The notes beneath the pieces were generated by a model. That model made no database searches, had not been told where the DNA came from, and was given only the letters and a program-made list of their open reading frames with translations. 64,000 nt of DNA from Macrobrachium rosenbergii (lineage: Eukaryota; Arthropoda; Malacostraca; Decapoda; Palaemonidae), in contig NC_089768.1 of NCBI RefSeq assembly GCF_040412425.1, positions 3,973,501-4,037,500 of the forward strand, written 5' to 3'. Shown piece after piece: positions 1 to 12,180 of the stretch. Numbering within the stretch: position 1 is the stretch's first letter; every line of letters starts with the position of its first letter. The translations under genes were made by a program, and so were the position numbers.

Positions 1-444
1 TTTTGAGATGTGTTCCACAGAAAGATCTGCGAATAGGTGAAGCAGCAAATCCAGAACTACGAATAGTCTGGGGTTGACTGTAATCACAATGAAGTGTGTT
101 TCTGCCTACTGTGAGGAAAGCTTACAAACAAGTGTGCTTGCTGACCTACACACCTACCATATGCTATTAAACCTTTAAGCCAATAACAATAGTGAAAGCT
201 CACTCACTATCATCTATCTCTTTTGCTTTGTGTATGTTTGTGTGTTTTAAAAGTTGAACATACCACTTGTTCTCTCGTCCTTTTTTTGTGCTGTGCTTGA
301 TTTCATTTCAAGTTTAATTCATTTTAATATGATTATCATACAAATAACAAAGCACAAAGGAATACTTTATATATATATATACATATATATACTGTATATA
401 CATATATATACATATATATACTGTATACTGTATATTTATATATC
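1..444. other. AT-rich flank, no gene seen
   Basis: No convincing coding sequence. Positions about 366-440 hold an imperfect TA/TATAC microsatellite. Short open frames here only translate the microsatellite into alternating Tyr-Ile. Confidence 0.6.
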
Positions 445-924
<480 letters not shown>

Positions 925-944
925 ACATATATACCTATATGAGC

Positions 945-1098
945 ATTTTTAGTTTTTTTCTTTGTGTTTAAACTATCAAAATAGGCAGTCCTAAGTGTTT
1001 TTAGAAGGGTTTTAAGTATTCACGGATTTTGGCTATTCGCAGGGGGGCATGGTACGCATCCCACGCGAATACGGGGGGGAGGGGGGTTACTGTATAAG
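945..1098. mobile_element. MITE-like element, 3' partial copy 2
   Basis: This repeats the right half of the 445-802 element: TTTAAACTATCAAAATAGGC, then a TATTCxCGGATTTT segment, then ACGCATCCC, GCGAATACGGGG and TTACTGTA. The left half is missing. It lies directly after the (TA)n tract, as if the tract expanded at the TA target between two copies. Confidence 0.6.
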
Positions 1099-1301
1099 CA
1101 TTTTTAGAGGGTACATTTTATAGTAAAAAATAATCACTTTCAGTACTAATTTTCAAATATTAATATGAAGTTTAACAAGATTAAATAATAAAAATAATAA
1201 TTATCTCTCTCTTATTTAGACAAATTTTTCTGACATATAATATGTACGAATGTTTCTTTTGTATGATAAATAAATGATTTACCTAATAAGTACTAATTTT
1301 C

Positions 1302-1354
<53 letters not shown>

Positions 1355-1682
1355 TACAGAAATATTTTCCATGCATTTGTGTAGTAAATTATTTAACATT
1401 TTAAACAAACAAATAGCGATTCTCAACCTTTATATCCTCAACTTGAGAAAGGAGGGGGGAGGGTAAATGTCAATTTACTTGACAGTTTGACCACAGGGTA
1501 GAATGTAAGAAATGAATACACACACAGATAAATAGATACTTAGTTCAGCCTCTCTTCTCTCTCTCTCAGGAAAAGATATTGTTTGTGTGTGTGTGTGTGT
1601 GTGTTCATAGTGTTTTAAAAATGTGTAGTAAGGTCATACATCTTAAAGTTTTTGTTGTCAGAGATTAAAGAGATAAACTCTA

Positions 1683-1719
<37 letters not shown>

Positions 1720-1954
1720 CTTTCTTTCTTTCTTTTGCCCCAGACAGCCTTGTTGAATATAAGTCGTAGTGGTAACTCTCTTTCTCTCTGCTTTGGCTGG
1801 AAGGATTAAAAGTATGTATGTATATATTTTTAAGGGTACTAATGTTTAAGATGACTTTGAAATGATAGTAATAATATAATTTCAAAGATTAATACAGAAA
1901 TAAGATAATAATTTAAGGTAAATTTGATGTAGGATGATACTTTAAGTCAACATT
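1099..1954. repeat. AT-rich stretch with several microsatellites
   Basis: No gene seen. It holds a TAA trinucleotide tract (about 1304-1351), a GT tract (about 1582-1602) and a CT tract (about 1683-1715) followed by TTTC repeats. The apparent minus-strand open frame here is Arg-Glu repeats from the CT tract. Confidence 0.7.
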
Positions 1955-2082
1955 TGGTATTTGAACTTTCAAGATAGGCGGTTATAAGCATTTTTAGAGG
2001 GGGTTCTAAGTATCCGTGGATTTTAAGTGTTCGTGGGATCTGGAACGCATCCCCCGCGAATACGGGGGCGTTTACTGCACTA
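1955..2082. mobile_element. MITE-like element, 3' partial copy 3
   Basis: Third copy of the right half of the TA-flanked repeat: AGATAGGCGGTTATAAGC, TTTTTAGAGGGGGTT, AACGCATCCCCCGCGAATAC, then GGGGG and TTTACTGCA. It keeps the best version of the GC-rich terminal block. No coding capacity. Confidence 0.55.
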
Positions 2083-2838
2083 TACAATGAGAACACTCCT
2101 CTTGTTGGCCACTTATCAGGAAACCCAAGCACCACCTCTAATGCCAGTTATTCCCCTTTGTTGTCAGGACTTTCCACAAGACTAGAGGGGATGGGAGGAA
2201 GGGCTCTGTGGAAACTGATAGGTTTGTATCAAAATAAAGAATTTAATTTATTTACACAAATTTTGTTGTTGTTGTTGTAACACAACTCTCAACAGTTTAA
2301 ATGGTTAGGCAAAATCTTGAGTGAATGTGATTCGGGCAAAAAGTTCTCTAGACCAACCTGGGTTCATGCAGTTGGACTAGTTCTTTGTTAGACCAAGGTT
2401 TGTACTCTTTCCTCTGAGACAAGATGATACTTTTATCACTACCACAGAGTGTAGCCTAAAGTACCCCCAGAGAACTGCAAGCACACTAAAGGAACAGAGT
2501 TAAGAATGACAGGAAGGAGACTGCTCCTTTCAGGAGTCAATACTACTCAGTCTGCAAATACCACAGAGCCATTGTAGTCACAATCCAATGATTTATGAAC
2601 TAAGTCTTTCAGGTAAAACTTAACAAAAATTATAGAGATCTCTATGAAGCAAATTTTCAATGGCTTCTATTTCCACATTTCTTTTCTAAGGATATCAAAA
2701 CAGTCCAAGTTTATAACCCTTAACTTTAACCTTGGTTGTCTGGGCTTTGGGTTTTTTTTATATGCATCTCAAATCACCTGTCTCACCAAGAAATGGTATT
2801 TTTACCGAATTCAGAATGTGTTGCGCCTAACACTGTTT
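2083..2838. other. No gene recognised
   Basis: Unremarkable sequence with a short TTG repeat near 2263-2277. The 84- and 91-codon plus-strand frames at 2644-3011 overlap a decayed recombinase relic on the other strand and show no recognisable motif. Confidence 0.5.
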
Positions 2839-3168
2839 TTAAAAACTCGTTTTCCGGGAGATTTTTTCCTGAGATTTTTTCTTACAACCCTGACATGAAA
2901 ATGGACAAGATTTGCTTCTCTTCCAGTTCCCACTGTAAAGGCAGATATAAAATGCTGTGTAGCAGCACAGCATTGGGAGGAAGTTGCCTGAGTCTTGGCT
3001 GTGAACCTTAGCTCTTTCAGCTACTAGAATGCACAATATAGCTGAGCTAGCATGGATCTCACTAACCTTTCTTGCTGATGTTAAGGACTTTAGGGTGAGG
3101 TATCCAAGGGGTGTCATCTCAAGGGTACAAATGTTGGGCTTGATGAAAATCTCAAGACCAACAGTCAA
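2839..3168 (-). pseudogene. DIRS-type tyrosine recombinase relic
   Basis: The minus-strand frame contains LTSARKVSEIHA, the block around the first catalytic arginine of DIRS/PAT recombinases, which in family members reads ALxSARRVSELxA. It is followed by a degraded equivalent of the FLPK...SF segment. The catalytic His-x-x-Arg and Tyr region is not recognisable. With the methylase-like piece at 3.6-3.9 kb and reverse transcriptase at 4.3-4.8 kb it preserves the 5'-to-3' order of a DIRS element read on the minus strand. The family is clearly different from elements A and B. It is not functional. Confidence 0.6.
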
Positions 3169-3589
3169 GATGCCTCACAGTTAGGGGAGGTGCTTCTCTC
3201 AAAGTTCTGGTATATGTGCCTCAGTTCACCTGATGACCTCTGCTCTAGAACACTTGTGCCAAGCTCGATCTGTGATACTCAGTTGCGGACAAAAACAACT
3301 TCCACTTCGTTCTTAAATGATTTAAAAAGTCAGTTACTTGCTGACAGTGGCTCTGCTTAGATTGATCTGTTTGACTACACCAACCAGAGAAAATTTTCTA
3401 CACAGCTTGATAAAGCTTGTTGGTGGAGGGATTAGCTGCACTAGCAATGATTTCTGATACCCTCAAGGTGTGAAGCTTGAACTGGTGCAGATTTTAGTGT
3501 AAATATCTACAGTAAGGTTGATGCAACAACTTGTCAAGAATCCTAAGAGGTCTCAGTACCACTCCTGCTGAGATTATAGAGAAACCATA

Positions 3590-3860
3590 AATATCAGACT
3601 TGTGCCTTTTTAGGTTCTTAGTTTGTCATGTGCTCTCTTGATCAGTGAGATGGAAGGAAAAGTTATCTTCCTGGCCACTCCAAGATGCCATAAATATTGC
3701 TTCCTCAGGCTGCCTAATCTGGAAAGGCAAAGCTGTAGTTCAGCAGCTTTTTGCTAAGTTTGGAGGAAAATAGTCCCAGCAATGGAGGGCTGCAAGATCT
3801 CTGCATTAACAGACTTTGGAATGAAGAGACCGTTCCACAAGTAAGACCAGGTTCCATCTG
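3590..3860 (-). pseudogene. DIRS methylase-like domain relic
   Basis: The minus strand translates, across shifted frames, to a block resembling the segment downstream of RNase H in DIRS pol: a GSLRKQYLW/GSNIYGILEWPG-like stretch followed by SLIKRAHDKL, matching the DxxALxxDAxxxxW and AFPPFxLIxxVxxKL regions of A and B. Several frameshifts are needed. Support comes mostly from its position between the recombinase and reverse transcriptase relics. Confidence 0.4.
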
Positions 3861-4323
3861 CTGAGTTAGCCACTATATTGCACTACTCTGGGATGTACCT
3901 GGGAATCAAATCTTTATTGCACTAATACAAAGCATGATTTGTATTTTTTGGCCTGAAATATGCTCCCCATCTTATTTTTCAGGTAAGCCTAGGTCATGGA
4001 ATTATCCAATATGCTCTCACCCTTTCGAAAGACCAAAAAAATACACACAACTTTCAGCTCTGAGACTGATTGTGTATTCTTTCCTCATTTCACTAATAAT
4101 GCTGGTGAGTCTGAGGGTTGAGCACCCCATCTTAGAGGATTATAGGTACCTGTCACCACTTGAGGGCTAGGTGAAAACTGCCGCAGGATGGGAATCTAAC
4201 TGAGGAGACCACTTCTCATTTACCTGCCATGGCTAGGAGCACAATCTGCATCTGCCGAGAGGTTATAACTTTCCCATAAGACAAGCAGACTAGAAGCCTT
4301 GTCCAAAACTTTCCTGGAGGTAT

Positions 4324-4800
4324 TTATAAGCACAGAAACTCTTTTAAAAGCGCCAGGAATCTCCATACCCTATTTAGATACACTGTTCTCATTGACAGCT
4401 CCAAATCTGATTTCTCTTTGTTGACGATTAGACCAAAGTAGCGACACAGACTAAAGAGAACCTTTAGGTACTTGTGAAGTTCTAGAAGATATGAGGCAAT
4501 CACAAGCCATTCATCCAATTTTCTCAACACTGGTCCCTTTATGGGCCAAAACAACAACTGGGGTGAGTACTGTACTCTAGTGAATACCCAAGGGTCTGTC
4601 ACTAGTACAAAGCAAATGGTCTAGAAGTGGTATATCTTGACCTGCCATAAGAATCATAAGAAATACAAATGAGGATAGATGCAAAATTTGAAAATGTGCA
4701 TCCCTGATGTTTCTGGACACCAGGAAGTTGTCCTTTCAAATGACCCAATGTACCACTGCCATCATCTCCATTTGTAGGTATTTGTTCATGGGACTGAGGC
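4324..4800 (-). pseudogene. DIRS reverse transcriptase relic
   Basis: A minus-strand frame holds LRKLDEWLVIAS, equivalent to the catalytic YLDDWL box of DIRS reverse transcriptase, then FGLIVNKEKSDLELS and TVYLN, matching LGLxVNxEKSxLxPSQxxVYLG. Upstream, in another frame, a DLKGAYFQIPVYPET-like stretch (about 4690-4770) matches the LDLQDAYFHVPIHP block. Asp-Glu replaces Asp-Asp in the active site and several frameshifts separate the blocks. This is the oldest-looking DIRS copy in the window. Confidence 0.65.
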
Positions 4801-4944
4801 TGATGATGAGTCTCCAACCAAATGAGACTTTTGGAGATGAAGATGTGACTATAGAATCCTTTCATATCACTTGTCCAAACCCTCTGTATATGACTCAACT
4901 AGAACTGGCTTGTCTAAAAAAAAATGGCAATCTGTAACCTTTTC

Positions 4945-5510
4945 TCAAGGTTTGTACGACCTAAGGATCTGCACATACCTGTTCCAGTGATAATCCTTTC
5001 GGATCCCCAGTACCTTCTCCACAGCTTCTTTGGCTGTCACTGACTTCACAACCTGGTCCAGTGCCAAAAACTTGTCCAAACTCTTTGCACAGGTCTCTAA
5101 TAGAACTGGTTTGTCTCCAGATATGAGAGTCGGTAACATTTTCTCAAGGTTTGTACCACCTATGGATCTGCACTTTTCTGCTCCAAGTGAGGCCAGAAGT
5201 TTTAGAGAAAAGCCTTCACTATATACACACACTCCTGAGAATGTAGGAGAACCTTACCTAACCTCCCACCAGAGGTAGGAGGCTTCTGCCCAGTTCTCCT
5301 TCCCATTGAAAACCCATCTGGAAATGACACAACCCGAACAAAAAACAACTGAAAATCCTTCAGCCCTCTGGCCAAAGAGAGCAGGTTCTTTTTCAATATT
5401 ACTCAACAGCCTGCGCCAAGCACAAAAAATCCTGTCAGAGTCACCCCCTACCAAATCTGGTAGTGAGGGGGATCAGAAACTCGTATTTCCCACTAGGAAC
5501 TGATTGATTT
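4945..5510 (-). pseudogene. Unassigned relic upstream of the DIRS RT remnant
   Basis: A 95-codon minus-strand frame (4945-5232) and overlapping 64-66-codon frames up to 5454 lie where gag or the start of pol would be for the relic at 2.8-4.8 kb. I recognise no domain, so the assignment rests on position alone. Opposite-strand frames of similar size exist, so any of these may be chance. Confidence 0.25.
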
Positions 5511-5600
5511 TGAGTTTTTTTTCACAAACTCAAGGACATAAGAGATATATACACATCTCCATCCCTCCCAGCGTTGGACTAGATGGAATAACCTGTGCAA
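5480..5600. repeat. Dispersed repeat, locus 1 of 3
   Basis: Shares a layout (CACAAACTC, AAGGACA..., ATCTCCATCCCTCCCAGxG, then a TGGACTA-like end) with 12040-12180 and 21335-21420, all in the same orientation. Divergence is high. It may be a non-coding piece of an old DIRS family, because one copy abuts a DIRS end at 21299. Confidence 0.35.
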
Positions 5601-6350
5601 TTTCCCAATACACTTCACCATGCTAGCAAAAAGACAGTCAAGATGCTATATCTTGGTTTGATGCTTCCTCCAAGGGCCATAAGGTATCTGGGTTAGGTTG
5701 TAGAGAACAAGAATCACATTTCACTTGAATGGAAAAATCTCTGAAGGAGAACATGCTTACTCAAAACTCCCTATGAAACTCAACTAAAAAAGGGAGGTCT
5801 ACACCTTTCAGTCTGAAGAGTTAGCTCAAGGCAGAGTGATAGCCTTTCATCGCAGAGACTGAGAGGAGCTTATCTAGGCCAAAGGAAGTCTGTGATCTGT
5901 GGAACAGAAGTTCCTACCCAAGAGAGATCACTTCAACCACATCAGTCACAGATGGCCCACTTTCCTTGATGCATGTTGGCAAAGGAATGGTGGAGGTGCC
6001 CAGGCATCTCATTCACAATCCTGCAAGAAAAGCCTTTCAGGATATGCTGGAAGTTGAAGGGAGTGAAAGTGTGGCTGATGAGGAGTGTGAGCCAAATGGG
6101 AATCACTCTAAGCACCTTGAACAAGAGGGTAAGCAGATTGGGAATATCACATGTCATGTGGGTCATCCTGACACAAGGTGATCATTCTGACACATAAGGT
6201 GATCAAGACTTTCTTGATCATCTGACGAATCAGGCTAAATAGCAGAAAGTCAGAGATGTCCAGAATGTCCCAAAGGTGTTGCATCTTGCAGACCAGCTCA
6301 GGGGTCTGAAAAGGGGGAGCAGGATACGAGAGCTTTCTGTTTAGCTGCAT
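5601..6350. other. No gene recognised
   Basis: Short frames on both strands overlap one another around 5942-6197 without recognisable motifs. A small local duplication, ACACAAGGTGATCATxCTG, lies near 6170-6200. Confidence 0.4.
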
Positions 6351-6354
6351 GATA

Positions 6355-6427
6355 AATAAAATCGCCGATTTTCGTCACTAGACAAGTCCCGAAAAACCGG
6401 ATCGCTGATAACTGGGGACTGCCTATA
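6355..6427. mobile_element. Terminal fragment of the TACAGGCAGT MITE
   Basis: Reads AAAATCGCCGATTTTCGTCA, then CTAGACAAGTCCCGAAAAACC, then GATAACTGGGGACTGCCTA. This is the reverse complement of the left end of the complete element at 47558-47771. Only one end is present. Confidence 0.6.
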
Positions 6428-6536
6428 CCTTCCAGTCAGGGTCTCTTTCCTTTCTTTCTTTAAATCTTCAGCTGAAAACCCTTATGGTCTGAGCCAACAG
6501 ACCATACTGTAAACCCAAGAGGGCTCCAAAGGGAAA

Positions 6537-6827
6537 TCAGCCTGCTGAAAGAGATAAGTCGTAAGAAAATGTGATTGATAAATAAATATGAAGGGATAGA
6601 AAATAAAACCAATACACCTGAGATTCAGGAGACAGCAGAGAGCAAGAATGAGTTTGCTCCTCACCTAAATATTTGGAGATCAGAAGATTCCATAATTGCA
6701 CTAAACAAACTATTCCACATTTTGGTAGTAGCCTAGATAAAACTCTTAGCACACCGAAGAGTATTAAACCTGATGTTAGAAAACAAAACACTGTTTGCAG
6801 CAGCAGCTTGCCTGGTGTTGTGAGCAA
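6537..6827 (-). pseudogene. LINE ORF2 C-terminal remnant
   Basis: The minus-strand frame has LLPKCGIVCLVQLWNLLISKYL followed by a hydrophobic tail. This resembles the xRLWNxLPxxxF tail of jockey/CR1-type LINE proteins. It lies downstream, on the same strand, of the reverse transcriptase remnant at 7.05-8.0 kb, as expected for the end of one ORF2. Stops and frameshifts lie between. Confidence 0.45.
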
Positions 6828-7049
6828 AAACAGCTAGGTCAGGTAAAGATGAGGGTAGATGTTTGTCATTTGATGCAACAAGTCAATACAGAATTGGTAA
6901 AATAAACCTGACTGATAACTCTCTCCAAGAGTTTGACATGAGAGTCAACACCAGAAGACCACAATGGAGAACAGTACTCCAAACAAGAAATCAAAACGTT
7001 TAAGCAGAAAGAGGAGGAAACATTACCAAGATGCTAGGGCAAAAGTGTC

Positions 7050-8000
7050 CTGGATCGACTGACTATCATACCTTGAGTTAAAGAAGGTTCAGCCGTGTCC
7101 CCCAGAGCCTACTTCACTCTTGGATATGTGCCAGATCTATATTCAAGGAGCCTGCATCCAAAGAACTAAGGTGCAGAGAAGGAACAGAGGCTAGAAGAGT
7201 AGCATCATTGGATCATGCAATTAGTTTGTACTCCACACATTACTAAAGGTCACTAGCAAAAGTCCAAGAACACAACCTTGAGGAACACCTGAAATGACAT
7301 TATTAAGCTACTTTATTGACCATCAACACATACCTTTGGATTCTGCCAATTAAAAATTCATTTCAAATATTAATAAAAGATCGGCAAATTCCCAATAATC
7401 TTAGCTTGTAGGTAAGTGCTTCATGATTCATAGAGTCAAAAACTGCAATAAAGTCTAGAATAAACATGTGCGCCTCTGCGCCTCATCTACAGCACTCTGC
7501 AATACCATAGATATTGACAGAGTGCATCACAAGTACCAAGGCCTATATAAAACCCAAACTGCATTGTGGGTAGTGGGTTATCATCTTTAACAAATTTACA
7601 CAGATGCTTAAGAGAGCAGTTTCTGAAATCCTTAGATAAAACAGGGGTAATTGAAATCAGTCTATATTCCAAGGGGCAGGAGGACAGACTTAGCCCCATA
7701 GGTAATGTGGCAATGTTTCCATTCCTCCAAACAGACAGAAAACTTTCAAGTCCAATTAATCTTCTAGAAATAGCAACAACCTTAGGAGCAATAAAATCCA
7801 CAGTCTTTTTAAAAATGGTGGGAAAGATCCCCTACATGGGAGGCATACTTGAACCAACTCCAAAGAGCGATGACTTGAGGGCAGACCACCACTTACGGTC
7901 ATCACCACTGGAAAGCAAGATATCCTTCACGTCCTTATCATAAACTCTCATAGACCACCTGAGCTTGACTTCCAAGCTCAATGAAACTATGCTGCAAAAA
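7050..8000 (-). pseudogene. LINE reverse transcriptase remnant
   Basis: On the minus strand, 7487-7801 encodes FLSVWRNGNIATLPMG, then YRLISITPVLSKDFRN, then MQFGFYIGLGTCDAL. These are the fingers blocks of a non-LTR reverse transcriptase (YRPISxxPVLSKxxEK and QxGFxxxxGTxDAL). Past a frameshift, about 7200-7300 gives VISGVPQGCVLGLL, and then DDATLLASVPS corresponding to the (Y)ADD catalytic block. Upstream, 7801-7943 continues with a DRDVKDILLSS-like segment. The order is correct for one ORF2 with the palm downstream. At least three disruptions make it non-functional. Confidence 0.75.
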
Positions 8001-8184
8001 GTCTGATTGACTGTCCCTCCACAAATGATGAACTACTTGTTTTTCATGATAGGCAAGCTTACATACAGCATTACATCATGGCTCATCTTTAAGACAAAAT
8101 TTGAGGATTTTATAAGGAACCCTCCTCTCCAGTGAGAGATCATTTGTCAGTCCACAGACAGATCAGCTTGGAGTCTTCCAGGAC

Positions 8185-8440
8185 GTTAAGTATACCTTAG
8201 TTTAACCAGGCCACTGAGCTGATTAACAGCTCTCCTAGGCCTGGCCCGAAGGATCAGAGTTATTTTACGTGGCTAAGAACCAACTGGTTACCTAGCAACA
8301 AGACCTACAGCTTATTGTGGAATCCGAACCACACTATGTTGAGAAATGAATTTCTATCACCAGAAATAAATTCCTCTAATTCTTCACTGGCTGGTCGGAG
8401 AGGACGTAGAAAGCCTCTGGTGCATCAATGGTGGAGAAAG
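8185..8440. repeat. SINE-like dispersed repeat
   Basis: Begins TTTAACCAGGCCACTGAGCT and continues through GGCCCGAAGGAT, TTACGTGGCTAAGAACCAAC, a TTATTGTGGAATCCGAACCA block and ATAAATTCCTCTAATTCTTC. The first ~60 bp recur at 54368-54425 and, inverted, at 56195-56262, so it is dispersed. The reverse strand contains tRNA-promoter-like pieces (AGCTCAGTGG and GGTTCGGATTCC), but their order does not fit a standard A-box/B-box pair. No coding potential. Confidence 0.5.
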
Positions 8441-11400
8441 ACGTTTGCCTCATCTGGTGGGCGGCTGGAGTTCAGACTGTTAGAATGCCCAAAACCCCCC
8501 AAGCAAACCAGGACAACAGCAGCCTAACCAACAGTCTTGCTTCAAAAGCATGTATGAGGGTGAGCTCTGTTGGCCAGCTTGGGACTATGTGTGGAACCTT
8601 GGAATCATTCCCAGGATTACTGTGCTCTCGTATGAGCACAATACTCTCTCAGAAGTGTCACTCCAACTCGGCTTGTTCGGGTTCTGAGGGCAAAGGACTA
8701 TCCAGTACCTTCAAATCCTCAATAGCAAGAGGAGGATCTGCTCCCAAGAGAGGTAGATGGACCTGTCTACTCCTGTGCCCTTCCCGTGACTGTGGTGCAC
8801 AACTGGCACTGTGGGAATTGGGCAAAACACATTAGGAACATAGTGCTGAGCCACAGATGACCATCCCACATGACTGACTCTGATCAATAATGATGGAACT
8901 AGCGGAGGGTTCAGATGAATGGACACATGCACTAGAACCGTGCACAACACCAGGGCCAGTGGCAAGGTAGTGTGAGAGCTGATCACTTAGGTACAGGTGT
9001 GCACCAAGACCGGGCTTCGTTTGCTTGTGAACTGCCTCCTGTATGATCCTGATTCAAAGGCTGGACATGCAGCGAGTGTTTAAAGTAGCCAAGAGCAGTC
9101 TCTGCACAAGTGAAGCGGGCTGGGATGGAGCACTGAGGGTGTAGAGTAAGTCCTGTGCCAGCCTGGGCAGCAGCTGATCAGTCATCTGTGGATTTCTGAG
9201 AGCTGCTGCCCCCAGAGACTGGAGATGCCCACTCAAAGCCCTATAGGATTTCATCTTCCCCTTCCTAGCTTGAGTCTAGGTGGAACATTGGTCAAGAACA
9301 CTCGTTAGCAGATACTAAGTAGTTGAGAAGTGCAGCAAAAGAGATTTCTTTGGATGTTCAATGAGGGCCACATCTTTTGCAGGTACCTCATCGATGATGA
9401 CTGCTCACCTGGAATGTCACAAGATTAGTAGGTATTGTCAGAAGTCAGCAGAGTACACCCTATGCGAAAGCTTGACCTGGGTACCTGAACTGTTGTCCAA
9501 GAAGCACATGTGGTAAGCATCCTCCCTTCTGCATGTACCACATCCCTCCAGGATTGAAAGGAAGCAATACACAAAGAAGGTAGAAGAAGAGGAGCAGGAG
9601 GGGCACAAACTTCTTCTAAAAAGGAGACCAAACAATTCACTCCTTTCAGGGGGAGAGGCGAGTACAAGGGTTACCCCTACAAGGGCTACAATATCATTGT
9701 GGATCAGTACAAACAGGGGACATAAAATGCCCACACAAATGCTCATTCCCCTTCCAATGCCTTGTACTTGTTTTTTCTCCATCATGAATGAACCATACAA
9801 ACACAAATACAGTACCAAAAACCATTAAATGAAATATTTAAACTCACCAGACAACCTAGCAGAGTGATATATGACATCTGCACTAAGTGACAGCCCAAGA
9901 AAAAGTGTTTGATGACAGCCCATGAGGGGTCTTCCCCCTGTCCACTCCCTATAACCACCACTGAACCCACCTGGCTACCAAGCACTGTAACTGTGTCCAG
10001 CTTACACTGAAGGAGACTCCTACATAAAAGGTGATGATTCGTAATTCTGTAGAAAAAATAGCAAAAACAGTCCAAATTCACAGCAAGTAACAGTCAATAC
10101 CACAATTTCAGTTGCAAAAAGGAGTGAACATATCAACTGTGTATACTTAATGGAGACTGGGCAAGGTCCACAGCGAATGCAAAGCCTTGGGTTCGAGCTA
10201 AAGAATCTGTGGTGCCTGAGACTGATGTGTGCCTCTTTGGGGTGGAAAATCCACTAAAACTCATAACAGCACGAGACACAAGTGACAGTCCAGTAAATAA
10301 AAGGCAGGGAGAGAAGAGAAAACTTCATCATTCTTGCCGGAGGAAGGATCCAAATCTGCAAGAAAATTTTCTGAGGTGCTAGAGGCTTTGCTCCATCTGC
10401 TTATGGATAGCTTTACATAGGAAGCTTTTCAGCTCACAGAGTTTTTCCACTTCCTTCCTTAATTTTGACACAGGAAATCCCATGCATGATGATACAAATA
10501 CTTGGACAGGGTTTTGCAAGTTCCTTTATAGAGACAACACTTCCTTACCATGAGAATGCTTACAATGCTTATGACACCTGGAATTATACAACAGCCACTA
10601 TAATTCTGACCAATCTTTACATTGCATGCTAACTCCAAAAGTAAAAGTGGTTGCTGCAAGCACTGTATACTAAATGAAGATCTTTCTATAAGGTGACTGT
10701 AAAACTTTTACACTGCCTTCTGGGAGCATTAGCACCTCTCCATTGAATCATGGTTACCACAAATTATACTATAAAAATGCTACACCATTCATAGGAAAAA
10801 TATATACCTAACAGATAAACACATATGTTAAGCACAGTAAGAGAAATAATAATTTCATTATTGATTGTATAAAATGTAACGCATATCTACAAATCACCAA
10901 GAAAAATGACAAATTTTAAATCAATTTGTACTTTTCATAAATAACAAATCCTTGGTCATAACATTAGGGTATTTTCTCAAAGAAAAACAACTAGGTAAAT
11001 TAAATAATGAACTGCAGTGAACAGTTGTAGATATATAAACCAGAAGTCTTAAATGTGAATTACTTTTGGTGAATGCTGGTCCAGTTGGTGAAGCATCACT
11101 TTTTCTTCAATGGCACCAGGGACACATGCAGGGTAGTTAGAGGTGGAATTTAGATAAAGCACTTTAGGTTTGTATATCTAGGAAAAATGAAAATCACCTT
11201 GAATTTGTGATTTATTGCATAGATAATACAAACCTTCATCTTTTATCAAGAAATTAACTCCACATGGGAGCTATCATTCACCAGAATGTTGATGTTTATA
11301 CATCAACCTTCTGGTCACACCATAAAAATTTGAACTCTGGTTTTCTGTAAGAGATGAAAAGACCAGCTTGGAAGGTAGCATAATATTACACATTCCCAGA

Positions 11401-12039
11401 TAATAAGGTCCTACCGGTGGTCTCCCCCACCCCCCATTCTTGTTAAAAGGGAGCCAGAGGGAGTCCAATCTACTGACAAAAGCTATGTCAGGTAATAGAA
11501 TGCTCTGTTGTGTAACCAACTGGCATCTGACCCAGCCTGCATGAATATGGTTAATGGCTCTTGGCTGCTAAGTGAAAGAAAACTAAAAATGTCCTAGTCA
11601 CCTCTCATCATGGTAAACCTTAGGCAAGATGCTGTACTGTCCTAGCAGGGCTTAGCAGTTATGCAACATATTGACTAGCCACCACCAATCTTAAGAAGAA
11701 AGTACTCAAGGACTTATGGGTGATATGCCACAGTTAATGTCAAAGTATTCTGGCACCAGTAGACACTTGCTTTCAGTACCTGTGCCATGGAAAGGCTTCT
11801 CATGAACATTAAAAACAAAGCAGTGATACTGACTTTGTGAGCCCTCGCCTAAGTATAAAGCATTGCCCTTACCAGACAAACTGTAAACCTACTTGATGAC
11901 CTCTTCAAGCCAGAATGAGAAGATTCTCTGATAGTTATCAACACTCTGGCTCAAGATGCTGAGTCCTTAGCAGTTAGCACCACAACACTCAATGGACACA
12001 ACAGTATCTCATCACAATTATTCCTAACAAAATCTTGAG
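8441..12039. other. No confident gene; possible decayed repeats
   Basis: Open frames of 60-135 codons occur on both strands (8428-8835 plus, 9438-9818 minus), overlap each other and lack recognisable domains. On the plus strand 9585-9700 translates to a basic KKETKQFTPFRGRGEYKG-like stretch that recalls the basic C-terminus of DIRS gag, but this is weak. From 10.7 to 11.3 kb the DNA is AT-rich and empty. Confidence 0.4.
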
Positions 12040-12180
12040 GAGGGAATAAAGTCTCAAGTACCTCGTAAGGGACTAACAAGATTTGAATCTTGGCCACAAA
12101 CTCAGGAACAAACAAAAATGAGAGGGATCCCCATCCCTCTCAGTGCTGCACTAATTAACATACCGTGCAGGCAGCCTACT
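12040..12180. repeat. Dispersed repeat, locus 2 of 3
   Basis: AACTCAGGAACAAACAAAAA, GAGAGGGATCCCCATCCCTC, TCAGTGCTGCACTAATTAAC. This matches 21335-21420 (GGAACAAATAAGAACAAGAG, AAATCCCCAACCCTCAGAG, TGCTGACTTAAT) and more loosely 5480-5600. Confidence 0.5.

Noticed and set aside
1658..1885. Arg-Glu-rich minus-strand frame
   Set aside because: Translation of a CT microsatellite; no conserved domain.
8185..8440. tRNA gene or tRNA-derived SINE head
   Set aside because: A-box-like and B-box-like pieces exist on the reverse strand but in the wrong order and spacing, so no tRNA gene is called and SINE status is left tentative.
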